Source: Phoebastria nigripes (lineage: Eukaryota > Chordata > Aves > Procellariiformes > Diomedeidae). From it: DNA of 64,000 nt. The stretch lies in contig JAYKAV010003103.1 in NCBI GenBank assembly GCA_035582835.1, positions 124,001-188,000 of the forward strand, written 5' to 3'. Positions 43,672 through 56,956 of this stretch are shown piece by piece. Within the stretch, counting starts at the first letter, position 1, and each line of letters opens with the position of its first letter. The notes below the pieces were generated by a model. It was not told the DNA's origin, searched no databases, and saw only the letters and a program-made list of their open reading frames with translations. A program made the position numbers and the translations under genes.

Positions 43672-45159
43672 GTTGTGTTGGTTATCTGGCTATCACTGGC
43701 AATTTTAATGAAAAAGTTCAGTCTTGGTATTGTTTGCTGAGGAATTTCTCTGCAGAATGATGCAACAATTATCTTTCTTCTTATATAGTTAAATAAGTTT
43801 TTCTTAGTAACAGTGCTGATTGTATATTATTTCATGCATTAACCTTTTGATTTTCAACCTACAGGTTTGTCCTACTGTTTTATATTTGTCCTCTGTCATC
43901 TGACCTAGTTGCCATTTTTGGTTTGTCTGTTTAAGATCAGGTTAGCGAAGGACTCATGATTATGAGAAATAACCCTCTCCTTTATTTACTGTCCTTCTCC
44001 CCCACACATCTGAATTTCCATTTTGAAATTATCTGGCTTTAGGAACCAGCTATTACATAAACTACAAAAGAAATGTTATAAAACATAGTAATATCTGCAG
44101 TAATATATATTTTCAAACTATATTTCTCTATCCAGTGTATGTGCCAGGTGTGGAGAAAGGCCATAGTGAATAGCTGAGAAAATATGCATTGTTTTATGGA
44201 AAAATACAAAAATCAATGAAATTATAGCGATATAGCACTATAATAGTGTTGCAGGCCAAAAATTTCATATCAGTTCCCTTTAATGAGATAAATTGACTTA
44301 TTTTTGAAATGGCTCATACTTNTTAGACTGAATGTTTATTAGCCATTAGAATGGATATAAAGATAGCTAACTCTATGCTAGAACACCTATTTGTGTCTGT
44401 TCCTGTGCTTAATTCCTGTTGTTTAACACTTACAACCAATGACACTAGCTCCTAGCTCTTTTAGCTCTTCCCTTTAACTCCTGATCAGTTTTTAATTCTC
44501 TGTTCCTGATATTGGCTCCTGACCTTGGATTTACCTTTTCATACATCTCCAGAGTCTGTGTTCTTCCCTGAGTTCTTTCCCCTGTTTCTCAATATTGTGC
44601 TGGACTTCTTACAGCTCCAGAGCTACTAAATATCTATACAATTTTGCGAGGGCTACGAAGGCTACTAAATCCTCTTTTTTATTAATAGCCACATCAAAAA
44701 ATGTCTACTTACACAATCTTAATTATTGGGATTTTGTTTCCATGTTGTGGTGTCATTGAACAGCAATAACCACTAGATTTTCTTCTACTATTTTTGTGTG
44801 CCACTTTTCACAATATAGCACTGAACTTCTTTAGATCATGACTTTCATAAAATGTCTTCCATATATTTCTGTTATTTTTTAGTATTTTGTATTCTGTTCG
44901 ACACTACAGAAAACATCTATAAGTTCATTAAATCTTTATCTGTGAGAAGAAAAATGTATAACAGGAATAACTCTTCTCTGTGGATACAGTGTAAACAATT
45001 TTAATTTAATTTAATTCTAGTCAATGACTAGCAGTGGGATTCATTTTTGTGTTGTGGATTCATTTCTGTATTGCAGGCAACAGAATTTCAGTGCAGCTTG
45101 CCTGTAGCAGTGATCATAACTTATAAAGTTCTTGTTATACTCAGTGGACATTTAAGGTT
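43672..45159. other. unique sequence, no gene recognised
   Basis: 44440-44680 is pyrimidine-rich and unidentified, the rest AT-rich. A TTTAATTTAATTTAATTCTA tract lies at about 45000. Single N at about 44322. Confidence 0.5.
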
Positions 45160-45840
45160 TGATTCATCCTAACAATAGGTATTCAGTGCCATAGGAGATA
45201 GCCTAGCGTATTTGTGACATTCATATGTGATTGACAGAAACTGNGTAGGACCTATGGGAGACTTGTGTCACACTGGATAGGAAGCTGAAAACCCAATGGG
45301 GTGTCTCTAGACATGACAATTAACTGACTGAAGCAAACCCTTAGTTCACATGAGTATGTCAATCTTTAGACTCCTAAATGTAGGCATCTACACCCTGAAC
45401 CTACCAAGATCTGAGCAGAGGTATTTGTGTTCCTTCTCCTAATCCTCAGCTAATACCACCTTCCTCTGATAAAGCCTATATGACAGAAATACAGAACCTC
45501 AGAAACTCTATAATATTCACTGATGCTTCTTCTTATTGCTTCCATCACCATGGACCAGATTAGAAGACATTTGATTAATACAAAGACTCATAGAACTGCT
45601 TTCAATTTCCAAGATGTNGGTATCTAGTGTCCTTTTGTATGATCTGGGATACCTTACCTAGCCTGTGGTGTTCCAGAAAGCTTTGGGTTTCCTATAAGGC
45701 CTGCACCATACCTGCTGGCCCAGTATTTTTGAAACTCCCGCCAGGCCATATCAAATAAAAGTAGGTGTCTATGTTTAGGCAACAGGACTGAACCTTAGTG
45801 AGACTTACATTCACTTAGCAACCCCCCAGTGTATTCAGAA
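45160..45840 (+). repeat. unnamed degenerate interspersed repeat, copy 3
   Basis: Matching words are CAGTGCCATAGGAGATAGCC at about 45184-45203, GACTCCTAAATGTAGGCATC with TACACC at about 45369-45395, GGTATCTAGTGTCCTTTTGT with ATGATCTGGGATACC at about 45618-45653, and AAGTAGGTGTCTATGTTTAG at about 45759. As in copy 2 the core recurs within the block. Confidence 0.42.
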
Positions 45841-46314
45841 CTAGTGTTCAGAAGCCCTATTTGTATTTACAGGCAGCAGCTGCAAATGCAACTTGGGAAC
45901 TATAAGATAAAATGGCCTAGTGAGAAGGGAATTGAGTTAAACCTCTCAAAGTAGATGGAATAAAGAAACCTAACCTGCTATCCCAAATCAAATCAGTGCA
46001 CCAAAAAATTTAGTAGTTGTCAATATCTGAGACCTCAAGGACAGCTGAAAATCTTCCTGTCACCCACGCAGTTGGATAACTGTACTGCACTATATAGAAA
46101 AAGAAAAAACATCTTCCCTGGTCATCACAGTGAGCTGTTTAGCTTTTGAGAGGTGTGAAAACATCCCTTATTTTTTAGCTTGCTTCAGTATATTTTTGGT
46201 TCATGTCAGTTATAAAATCATTCACTGTTTTTCGTGGACTGGGATTCTCTACTCAGTTGTATTAGTTTCGTAACAGTTTTAAGTAGCTCTTACGGAATGC
46301 TTCACAAAAGAAAT
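45841..46314. other. unique sequence, no gene recognised
   Basis: Nothing recognised. Confidence 0.5.
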
Positions 46315-46425
46315 CATTGCTATTTTCATCTCTGGTTTACAGGTAAAGAAAGTGAAATGTAGGTATTTGCCAAACTCAGGCAACAAACAGTGTAATTCTA
46401 GAAATAAAATCTGGGCATTCTGAAC
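46315..46425 (-). mobile_element. MIR / CORE-SINE-like remnant
   Basis: Plus-strand order follows antisense MIR: TGCTATTTTCATCTCTGGTT and TACAGGTAAAGAAAGTGAAA (for ATTTTACAGATGAGGAAACTG), GGTATTTGCCAAACTCAGGC (for TAACTTGCCCAAGGTCACAC), then AACAGTGTAATTCTAGAAAT and AAAATCTGGGCATTCTGA (for GGCAGAGCTGGGATTAGAAC...GTCTGACT). About 110 bp of fossil SINE. Confidence 0.55.
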
Positions 46426-49400
46426 ATTTGTTGAACATAAATTCTCACTGTCACTATGATATTCTTATAATGCTTCTGTATCAAAATTTCTCTGTTTAAA
46501 GATCAGAAAAATGGAAGAAATGAAGAGCTTCTAATATTTATTTTAAAATCTTAAATGCCAGTATTTAAAATTACTAAACTCTTTCATTCTTCCTATTAAA
46601 CTACAACATTACATTTTGATTTAAACTTATTTCTGTTTAATTTAGTTGTAGTATCATAAGCCATCATGGATGGTTTTTCAAAACCACTCTTCTCTTGGAT
46701 ATGTATGAAAGTGATGCAACCCTAATTACACGCAAAAAAATAGTGTCTAATTCAGTATTGAAACAGATGAACAGGGAGATGGAAATGCATGTGCTGATCT
46801 GCCTAAAATCTTCATCCAAATTATGCACTAAGATTCTTTTTTTTAATGATTGGTTTAACACTTATACATTCTGTCTGTATAGTAACCTTATCCTGGCTTA
46901 TAATAACTGTCTGGTGGTACTGCCCCATTTTCTGTGTTAAAAAGTTGACTGTAGTTTGACCTCTAGCAATCAATAAGAGAGCAAATTGCCTGCTTTCTCT
47001 ACTGGAGAAGTTTGGGGTCACTTGGAGAAAGGTGATTCAGACTCAGTGTCTTATCAGAAAATTTAAGTTTATTGTCTGTAATTCTTCTGCAAAATATTTC
47101 CTCAAATACTGAAATAATCTTAGATTTATTTTCCTTCTTATATCCATCATTTAGATTCATAAATTGAAATTTCCAAAGATTAGACTAATCTAATACTGTT
47201 ACCACTGGGATTAGAGATTAGTTTGATTGAGAGGAACAAAGGACAGAGAGGAAGTTTTAGAGATTGGTTCAAGATCAGAATAAACTGTAAAAAGAACTGT
47301 TGCTCACAGCTACTTTTTGATGTAGCTGCTTTTGTGCAAACAGAAGAATAAATAATTTTGNCCAGTATCATGACTTAAAATATTTTGAAGGACTTAGAGA
47401 AAAAAAAGTCTCATTTGAAGAAAGGAGAGAGCATGAAAGATATAACATAGTGAATAAAAATAAAGAAGAAAACATCCTAAAACTTTCAAACACAGATTGA
47501 AAGAAAGCTAAAGATTTACTTGCAAGCATGGGGTGAGTACCTATTCTTATTTCTGTACACTGAGTACAGCAACTAATGCTGTGTCTGGCAATGTACTTAA
47601 TATTAATTTGTTAAACACAAAATCATGTGACCTTCAGGGTTTAGTCAGTTTTCAACTCAGTGGTTCACAGTAAGAAGAACTTCCATCTAAAAAAAAGGTT
47701 TTAGATAATTTAGAGTCGGGTAAATAGCAGATGATTCCTATAACAGGGAGAAGTATAGGCTTATCGGAAAATATTCCTGAAAGGGCCTCCATTAAATGTG
47801 GAGCTATTTAATTAAATCTTCTAAAGGCTTTAAATGACAAGCATTTATACACTTATTAATAAACCTAAAATCAGCTTTTTATTTAAACTTAGGAGGAGGA
47901 GAAATGGTTTGTTGGAAAACAAAGGAAGAATATGTATTATTAAATCCATTCTCTCCAAAGTTTGGACGGAGAAAGGAAAGGAAAAAAAAAAAAGAAAAAA
48001 AGGAAAGAAATCAAAGCAACATTAATTTAGAACATTAAAGGGCTTCAAAATTATTTGTATGGTTCACGGACAACAGACCCAGACTTTACTTTCGTATAGG
48101 CTTACAACTTTAGTGTTATCAGTGAAAGTCATTAGTATTTAATAGCATTGTACTACCAGATACAAAATGACTTTAAAGGACTTAGGTCAGCTTCTAATAT
48201 TTGTCTACAATTCCAAAATTGTCATAACAAATAAAACTGTTAAACTACAGATAACATTTCAACAGATGAAATAAAACCTTTAGGGAAGACTTAAGATCTT
48301 TGTTAATATTGAAGATACTTGCACAACTACTCTTAGTGGTGCATAGACTCTGAGAATAAACAATAGCATTCCAGATCTGTCTTTGCATACAACTATGAAG
48401 AAGAGCTAATAGAAAACTTTGCAAGTTTTTAAGTTAGAAAAAGATACTTTTTATCACTTGCAATGATACAAACAATATTTCTCTGTTATAACAATGTTTT
48501 AGGAACTGAAATAAAATGTTAGTACTTCAGAATATTTTGAAATTTAATTCAAAATTTGATGCTATAATTAAATTTTGAAATTATTTCTATAANAGTTAAT
48601 GATTTGTTGGTAGTGATTGTAGTGAAGTAGCTTCATACTTTGTTGGGTCATAGGAGCTGAAATAGTCTATACATGTATAATTTTGTGTTTAAGTGATCAA
48701 AGGCAGCTTCCAGTCAGATCATATTGAAACATGGTATCTTATTTTCTAGATCAAACTATGTCTGTACTGTAATGAGAATATTTATTTTGGCTTCAAATAA
48801 GAATTAAATCAAATGGCAGTTTGTTGAAGTTACCTGCAAAAATGGCATTCCTGTGTTTTGATCATCTATTCAATAATAAACTAAGAGTGTAAATGCACAC
48901 ATACAAAAACAGCGGGCATCCTTCATGAACAGCTTTTCAGTTTATTAAAGTAATAGGATCCTTTTTCTAATATTTTAATGGCCAAAGTGGTTTGGAATTC
49001 TGGTAACAGAGCAATCTATGGAGAAAGGATTATATAGAGGACATACTAGAGCATTTACCTATGTCTAAAATAAAAAATAAAATGGTCTAGAGAGTGTTCT
49101 CTGAACTTGAGACAAACCAGCACATCATGTCTCTGTTCAACTAAGCTCTCTTACTTACCTATCCTGCCCCACTCTGACTGTTAGGAACGGTCCATGGCCT
49201 GTGTTAACCTCTGAATTGTCCTCAGTTGTTCATCTAGAAAGTTATTTGGCCTCATCAAAACCGTGACAGGGATCACTCTAACGATATAATAGTACAGATA
49301 ATCATGTTCCCATGATTATCACAATTAATATTCCCTGACACAGTTTGATTTATAAGTATAAATGTAAACATTGACAATTGCTTGATAAATGGTTTATCTT

Positions 49401-50358
49401 CTGCTTTCCTTAAGCATTAACAGCTTTTGCAAATTCTGAATTCCTAAATGTTTCTTCCACAACTCCATTCTCTATGGTAAACGTAAAGATGTCTTCACAA
49501 ATGCGAAGATGACGTTCTGTCCCTAAGTCATTGCTGAGTTCCAGAAAGTATATTTCTATTTAACTGCTCAGGACTACAGCATGTAGGGTTATGTTTGGGT
49601 ACATGACTGTGCCCAAGGCAGAGAGATAAACAGAGAGGACAGGGAGGATGACACTTAATTGTAATTTGAAACAACCTGGAACTCGGAGTGCTCAAATTCA
49701 CTGCAGGCAGGAGTAACTCTTCAGTGGAGGAACTGGAAATTATACAATTCTCTCAAAATTAATTGCTGCAAAGGGGCTTTTGTAGGGAAAGTGGTGGACA
49801 ACCTACTGCAGGGATTGGTCATCCAGGCATTACCAGGACAAAGCCATTGCCATGCCTCTGAGATCAGCAGAAATATGTTAGGAGTGATNTTTCAGGACTA
49901 GATTTCAAAGCTGTATCCAAACTCAACAGCTGGCCTTTCTCTCTATAATAAAATGAACTAAACCCCTATATTTTGGCTTGTTCAAAATATGAATCCAAAT
50001 GTTATTCTGGCTCTCCTCTGATTTCCATATAATCAATTTGGAAATCATTACAAGCCAGGAGATTCCCATAAAACCTGGTCAGTTGCTCGCCCTTTTCTAA
50101 GCTTAATGCTTCTTTTCTATTACTCTGTATAAAAACTGTGGGAGCTCAGATGACCCCCAACATATCACAGAACACCTGCACCATTGTCGATCTAGACTGG
50201 TGAATTAACTGAATGGTACTGTGCATGACTGCAAGACTAACACAAATCAATGGATGAAAAGAAACATTGTACCGGTATCTGCCTCTGAGAGGATATATGC
50301 ACATATTTTAAAATCTGAGGTATTGTAATACACTGTGAAGTGTAGGAAATGGACATCT
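46426..50358. other. AT-rich unique sequence, no gene recognised
   Basis: No gene. 47700-48060 is rich in TTAATTAAATC-type words and may be regulatory (speculative). An A/G-rich run lies at 47975-48015. Single Ns at about 47361, 48593 and 49889. Confidence 0.5.
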
Positions 50359-50381
50359 GTTTGTTTGTTTGTTTGTTTTTG
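50359..50381. repeat. (TTTG)n microsatellite
   Basis: About five units of GTTT ending in a T run. The antisense translates as repeated KQTN, which is an artefact. Confidence 0.9.
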
Positions 50382-52849
50382 TAAATATTTCCAACATCAG
50401 CATCGTTTTAATAAGTGGAGCCACTTTCAGTGTTAATTCTTTATATGCTATCTTAAACAAACTGGATTTGAATGTTATGTGGGGCTGCAGCATCAGAGAA
50501 TCCCCATATCTGTAATACTCAGGATTATTCACAGAACCTGATCAATTCTCCTCTAAATTACATCTTCAAGAATTGTTTACACTAAAACAGAGTGGGCAAA
50601 AGAAGTTAACAAAACAGATTTTTTTCTATCACTTTAAATTCATTCACATTGAGCAAGATGACGGGTAAGAGAGAATCCAATTCAGAGTTAACCACACAGC
50701 CATATACAGTCAGTATTTCAGCATTTTTTGCCCATTTAATATCCAGATACTGAATTGTCCAAGAATGTGACTGCCATCTTAATTATCTGTTGCTTCCCTC
50801 TGGCAGTATTGTTAATGTGTTTTGGGTCATTATCAGATGAAATACTCCAAAGTGATAAAAGAAACTGGCTTATGTGGCATTTACAATGACATACCCTAAA
50901 CTTTTAATTGCTTGAGACTATGTGCTCCTAACTTTCATTTGCTTTAAGCTACATACACTGCCCTTGATACTATTTTAATAAACTGAATAGTATACCCATT
51001 TTTTCCCTAAACAAAAAAGTGAAAAATCAATAGGGTGAGGACACAGTCCCTATAATAAATAAACAAGCATATAAATAAATAAATAAATAATAAAGAGGGA
51101 GAGAAATTTTCTTGTCAGATAAAGCTGGACTCTTGTAGATTATTTTGGTAGAATATCTACAACTGGTCATAACAGAGACAAGAAGGTGGAAAGATGTTAA
51201 GTGCACAGTGCTGGAGCCAGTAACACATTCTCATTGTTCCAGCTTACTTCTCTTGAGAAAGAAAATACTGAGGATATTTATGGAAGGGTAACAAGTTCTT
51301 GTGTGATTCACCAAGATGGTTTCTGGTTGCTGAATGAAGGATCCTTTTGCTGTCTGAAGAGTAGTGATCTTCAATCATCTCCACACCAACAGCACTAGAT
51401 CTGTTACCAGTACAAACATGGGATAACTTGCAGCATCACCATTATCTTCAGGAAGCCCTACTGCATTGAGACAGTGATAACCAAGGGCAGAGGCTTCTCA
51501 GGTGGACATAGGTACTGGGAAGATAGCTCTCTCTACCATGGACTTAGGCCCGAGAATGCAAAGAGAGAGAAAATAACTGTAATGTTTCTGAACAAGGCTC
51601 ACGTTTATTTTAAGAGTGCTGGTGCCTGTCCTTAGCTATGAATTTCTTGACTCTAAAGCTGAAGCATTGTGTTTGTTGTCCTTCAGGGCTCATGAATCTT
51701 TCATTCTTGACCACCCAGTGACAGAACTTCAACATGAGGTGAAAAGGGTATCCCCATTTTCTTTTCTCCTTCTTATTTCCTTCCCTCTTCCCTCATGCTT
51801 CTGAGGTGATCAGGGCGCACTCCTGGGAAAAAAACGTGATTTTAGTTTGAAATCCTTTAGATTAAGGATACTGAACTCAAATCTCCCAAGTGATTTCTTT
51901 AACTAAGAGGCTGTCATACAAAACATGAGCAATGCCTCCCCTCGTCACCTTTCTCTGACAGCTGTGTTTTAAAGGCAAAGCAGTTGAAACTGTTTTATAA
52001 GTGGCTCAGTGAGTGTCAGGCACGCCTAAAGCACACGTTTCAGACCTTCAGTCCTACTACCTTGGTCTTCTTAGGTAAATTATGAATTCCATCAGGAGTT
52101 AGTTGAGAGCTTGCATCCTCAAGAGGAGACAAGAGCCGTTCTAGGCATATGCAAAAATGGAATTTCAGACAATTAGGAAAGTTTTAGGTCAAACATATTT
52201 AGGCCAGTAAATCTAGCTGTTTGTTGAGCGTGGGTGTTTTAAACGGCAATTATGCCATGAGGTGTGTAAACTCTACCTACATTTTTTTAAAGGAGCCTAC
52301 ATTTTTTTCATTGTATGCGCTTTACCCTAGTTTATACTATAATACCAAAATTACTTCCATCATCTGCCATTCTTAATCTCTTTTTCTGAAATGGTGACTT
52401 TTTTTTATTTATTGGAAATAATGTCACTTTTCCCTTTACTCCTGATATCAATTTTATCCCTTTTTCTGAATCACAGTAGATATAAATTTGGTGTAAGTAA
52501 TGTACCAGTCTTTAACTCTATCTTTTCAAATTCCATAAGCTGAATTTTTACTGGCTTGTACCTGAAGACATTAATATCTGGGCAAGTGTTATCATTAGTA
52601 CAATATGTCTTCATAAGTGGAAAAATTAGAGAATTAGACTATTGATGGCTTGTCTTGTTAATTAGGCCTAACTTGTCACTTTTCTCATTTGTCAAAAAAT
52701 GAAATAACAAAAATGACTGCTAGTAAGGATATAGACCATAAAATTTGAGAACCCATCTCTAACAACTGTTTGGGGACAACTTTACTCATGATAAAAAGTA
52801 TGAGACATTAGGTTCAGTTTCCTTCCCCAATTGTTAGTGTAATTGGGGA
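50382..52849. other. unique sequence, no gene recognised
   Basis: No gene. Contains an (AAAT)n microsatellite at 51071-51092. Frames of 62-65 codons at 51201-51804 lack motifs. Confidence 0.5.
51071..51092. repeat. (AAAT)n microsatellite
   Basis: ATAAATAAATAAATAAATAA tract, five units. Confidence 0.9.
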
Positions 52850-53060
52850 AAACGTGACACAAGAGGACATACAAAGTAGAGCTACTAAGATCACAGAGTG
52901 GTTAAACTGGATTTTCAGAACCCAGTGTTAAAGAAAGTAGAGTAGGAAAAAGCCCATATAACTTAAGCCAATTAAAAAAGNGGGAGGGTAGTCTAAATAA
53001 GTTATTCAAGTTCCCTCTCACTGTAATAATGAAATATCTTCTCATGTTGGGATGAATTGC
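52850..53060 (+). mobile_element. possible ancient CR1-like fragment
   Basis: AGAGCTACTAAGATCACAGA with GTGGTTAAACTGGA resembles the CR1 ORF2 stretch that encodes QKRATKMIRG..L. It is followed by AAAGTAGAGTAGGAAAAAGC with CCATATAACTTA (ERLRKL-LF) and GGAGGGTAGTCTAAATAAGT with TATTCAAGT (RGDLI..YKYF). The order fits but every word is degenerate. Confidence 0.3.
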
Positions 53061-53959
53061 TCACTGAAGTGGGTTTTGTTTTTCAGTTTGGCATTTTTTT
53101 TCCTATTGACTAGCAAGGCATTTTAGACATCAGTGTTAGACTGAACGTCTAACTTCAGATAAGTCAATTTAGGTGAGACAAATCTCAGTTTGGTTGACTG
53201 AGTGGGTAAGAAAAGCTTAACAGTATGTGGCTAGAGGTCATTTACAAGATGTCCTGTTACAATTTTGTGGTTGTGAGTCACAAAATATTATTACATTGAT
53301 TGATCTACCTGACACAGCTGTTGTGAAAATGAGTTAGTCTTTGTATAGAGAGAAATAAATCCAAAAGATACAATTCCATCTTCTCTAGTCCAATACACTT
53401 CTGATTGACTATACTGGGAGATACAACGACATGAAAGGTGCAGAACTAAACTGTATGTAACATTTCTCTTCAATTTACATTATAAACAAGAAAATTCTTC
53501 AAAAGTTTTGGTAGAGGAAATTTGTTCTCCCCCTGTCTTGTTTCAACAGTAGCAAAACCAAGCAGAACAAGGACAGAAATATACCTCCAACTTCCCCCAC
53601 CTTTTCTTCTCCAAACAAGAGCCGTGTTTATTGCCTACAAATAAACAGACTTGCAGTAACTGAAAAATAAGTATTTCTTTTCCTGTGTTTCTATCTGCTT
53701 CATTTTCTGAATGCAGGATTTCACAAGGTTNGAGGATTACAGAGTACACTTACTAACTCATTTTTTGCCCATTGAAATGGGTAAAACTGTAACTGTGGAC
53801 TCAAGCTAATCACAAACTTAAGCTGTTTTAGTGATGCCAGGTTGTACCTCAGTAGAGCAAAATACTCTACACATATCAAATTATCTGATCTATTTTGTAA
53901 CAAACTAACTAACAGTGGGATTTATCCTAGCTAACTCAGGTTATCTGAAAATTAAGATG
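53061..53959. other. AT-rich unique sequence, no gene recognised
   Basis: Three antisense frames of 60-68 codons at 53291-53903, no motifs. Single N at about 53731. Confidence 0.5.
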
Positions 53960-54300
53960 GATTCAGCTCTCGATTAAGACACTAAAATTTTGGTATCTAC
54001 ATGTGAGCTATGTGTATAAACTCCCATTGGAGTTGAATATCTGCATCTCATTACAGCTGCTAAACAGAGATATGGTCTTGTTTATCTTCCCTGGCTCTTG
54101 ATATAGAAATTTGTACACCTTCCGTCACATCAATCCCATGGGGATGTCTTTGACACCTTAGGGCATCTTAAATGACACTAGAGANATATGATCAGGCAAT
54201 AGAATTGAGTCTCTAGTCAATGGAGTCTGGAGTGCTTTTAAACTTCCTAGAGTGTCATCTTTCTATGATCCAAAGCCTAGTGTTAATACAGTATTATTGC
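53960..54300. repeat. unnamed degenerate interspersed repeat, copy 4 (orientation mixed)
   Basis: GACACTAAAATTTTGGTATC with TACATGTGAGC at about 53977-54008 resembles the CCTAAATGTAGGTGTCTAC word. CTTAGGGCATCTTAAATGAC with ACTA at about 54159-54182 is the reverse complement of the TAGTGTCATTTGAGATGCCC word. The two core words lie in opposite orientation within 200 bp, so this copy may be rearranged or the element may have inverted structure. Confidence 0.35.
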
Positions 54301-56023
54301 ATAATCTTGGCTCATGCATCTAAGAAAGTTGCCGAACCATGGAAAGAGTTGTGACAAAACTACATAGACTAGGGCCATGAAAAGATAAAAAAGGTGAAAC
54401 TACAGACAAGGTAAGAGAGAATGGGTCAAGGATTCCACAGGAATAACAGGTGAGAAAAATCTTAAGGGGAAAAATAAAAAAAAGGTAACTTTTTAGTCCT
54501 AGTTATCTATTGTATAATATTAGGCAACAAATATTTTATACTTTTAAGTTTATAGTAATTGTATGTGTGATCTGTATCAATCTGTAGAACTTCTACAGTT
54601 ATTTGTTATTCTTGTTCAGTTTCTCCTGCTGCCTAGTCTCTTCATTTTCTGCTCNAAATACTTAAGTCCCCAATGAAAGGGCAATCTGTTTTTCTATGAA
54701 GGTTTTATGCTACAGAAAATAATTTTAAAAACTCCATAAAGATACAATTGTAAAATACATACCGGCATCCTCCCCTCTGCCACTAGAAAGCAGGATACTT
54801 GTAGTTATTATTTAATCCATTGCAACAAATTTCTGATGTGAAACTGAAGCAAGCCTGGGTTCTGAAGTTTTTAAAAATGGTCTTGCACTGGTGTATTCTG
54901 GACATCTTATTTCCAATGAGTAAACAAGAGTTTTCTCAAGGTATACACAGGGGAACAAAAAGACAGTGGAGTGATGGTAAAATAAAATATATGAAACCGT
55001 TTTCAGATGAAGAGGATGGAANAGGTTATCTGGGCTTGAACTCCCTCCTCCATTTCTGCCATGAAACTGAAACNTCTGTATTTAATTTTACCACACTGGA
55101 ACATAGTCAGAAAAGGGATTAAAAGAAGTCTTTTTAACTGGAGGAATATAGAGAGAAATAGCCATCAGGAATTCAACCCAAAGAGTGTGTCAAATTACCT
55201 AAAAAATATTCTACCCTCTTTCAAGGCCTATCCTAAATAATTTGAGAACAGTGATGACATTTAAAAGCAGAAGGGAAGGTGGGCAGGAAGATCAGAGCAG
55301 AAAAGATGAATTTCTTGTGCTGCAATATAACACCATCATTTTTCTTAATTATTCTTGACATTTCACCTATTATTCTGTGAGCTCCCTCAGAGCATAGAGG
55401 GGAAAAAATGCCAGTTGCTTTTTAGAATAAAATGTGAAGAGGTACTCACTGTCGGCTTTTATGGCTGGAGTCTGCCCTTTGATACACAGAATCATAGCAC
55501 CACCTATCTGGTAAAATTAGCTATTGTGCTTGCAGTTGTGCAACGCAGGGCAGATTACGCAAAATGGTGTGTGTGGTGTGTATTTGTGTGGAAGAAAGCT
55601 ACTAAAGTAAACTTAATTTTATGTTAAAAGAGGAATACTGAAGATATGGTGAAGAAAAGTAATACTTAAGTGCTGAATTAACNCTCTAAGAAGTTTTATT
55701 GACATTTGTAGGGCAAATAAAAAGTATGTATCTGTATAGGCCATTTCAATTCAATATATTCTCTAAAACCGAGGACCCAGATATTACAGAGTAATATCTA
55801 TCTATCATAATGAATGAAACATTAATTTCCTCAGCTCCTCTAGGGTGTTGCTGTAAAACAAGGATTAAGAACTGTTCATCAGAAACAATGTGAAAGGACG
55901 TAGAGGTTATGCTAAGCAACCTACAGTTTTCATAGAAATATAGAAAACAAAGTAGGAAACTCAATCAAACCACTAGTGGTATAAAATTTATCTTCTTAAT
56001 AAGGACACCTTCATTTCACTCTT
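54301..56023. other. unique sequence, no gene recognised
   Basis: A 100-codon plus frame at 54820-55122 contains two Ns and no motif. A 90-codon frame at 55355-55627 likewise. No repeat recognised. The unique sequence runs into a large gap at 56024. Confidence 0.5.
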
Positions 56024-56956
56024 NNNNNNNNNNNNNNNNNNNNNNNNNNNNNNNNNNNNNNNNNNNNNNNNNNNNNNNNNNNNNNNNNNNNNNNNNNNNN
56101 NNNNNNNNNNNNNNNNNNNNNNNNNNNNNNNNNNNNNNNNNNNNNNNNNNNNNNNNNNNNNNNNNNNNNNNNNNNNNNNNNNNNNNNNNNNNNNNNNNNN
56201 NNNNNNNNNNNNNNNNNNNNNNNNNNNNNNNNNNNNNNNNNNNNNNNNNNNNNNNNNNNNNNNNNNNNNNNNNNNNNNNNNNNNNNNNNNNNNNNNNNNN
56301 NNNNNNNNNNNNNNNNNNNNNNNNNNNNNNNNNNNNNNNNNNNNNNNNNNNNNNNNNNNNNNNNNNNNNNNNNNNNNNNNNNNNNNNNNNNNNNNNNNNN
56401 NNNNNNNNNNNNNNNNNNNNNNNNNNNNNNNNNNNNNNNNNNNNNNNNNNNNNNNNNNNNNNNNNNNNNNNNNNNNNNNNNNNNNNNNNNNNNNNNNNNN
56501 NNNNNNNNNNNNNNNNNNNNNNNNNNNNNNNNNNNNNNNNNNNNNNNNNNNNNNNNNNNNNNNNNNNNNNNNNNNNNNNNNNNNNNNNNNNNNNNNNNNN
56601 NNNNNNNNNNNNNNNNNNNNNNNNNNNNNNNNNNNNNNNNNNNNNNNNNNNNNNNNNNNNNNNNNNNNNNNNNNNNNNNNNNNNNNNNNNNNNNNNNNNN
56701 NNNNNNNNNNNNNNNNNNNNNNNNNNNNNNNNNNNNNNNNNNNNNNNNNNNNNNNNNNNNNNNNNNNNNNNNNNNNNNNNNNNNNNNNNNNNNNNNNNNN
56801 NNNNNNNNNNNNNNNNNNNNNNNNNNNNNNNNNNNNNNNNNNNNNNNNNNNNNNNNNNNNNNNNNNNNNNNNNNNNNNNNNNNNNNNNNNNNNNNNNNNN
56901 NNNNNNNNNNNNNNNNNNNNNNNNNNNNNNNNNNNNNNNNNNNNNNNNNNNNNNNN
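56024..56956. other. assembly gap, 933 N
   Basis: Unbroken Ns. The left flank is not CR1 but the right flank begins inside CR1 ORF2, so the gap hides the 5' part and left boundary of that CR1 insertion. Any frame reported across it is meaningless. Confidence 0.97.

Noticed and set aside
55485..55500. ACAGAATCATAGCACC resembling a CR1 tail
   Set aside because: Only a few bases match and no CR1 body follows on either side.
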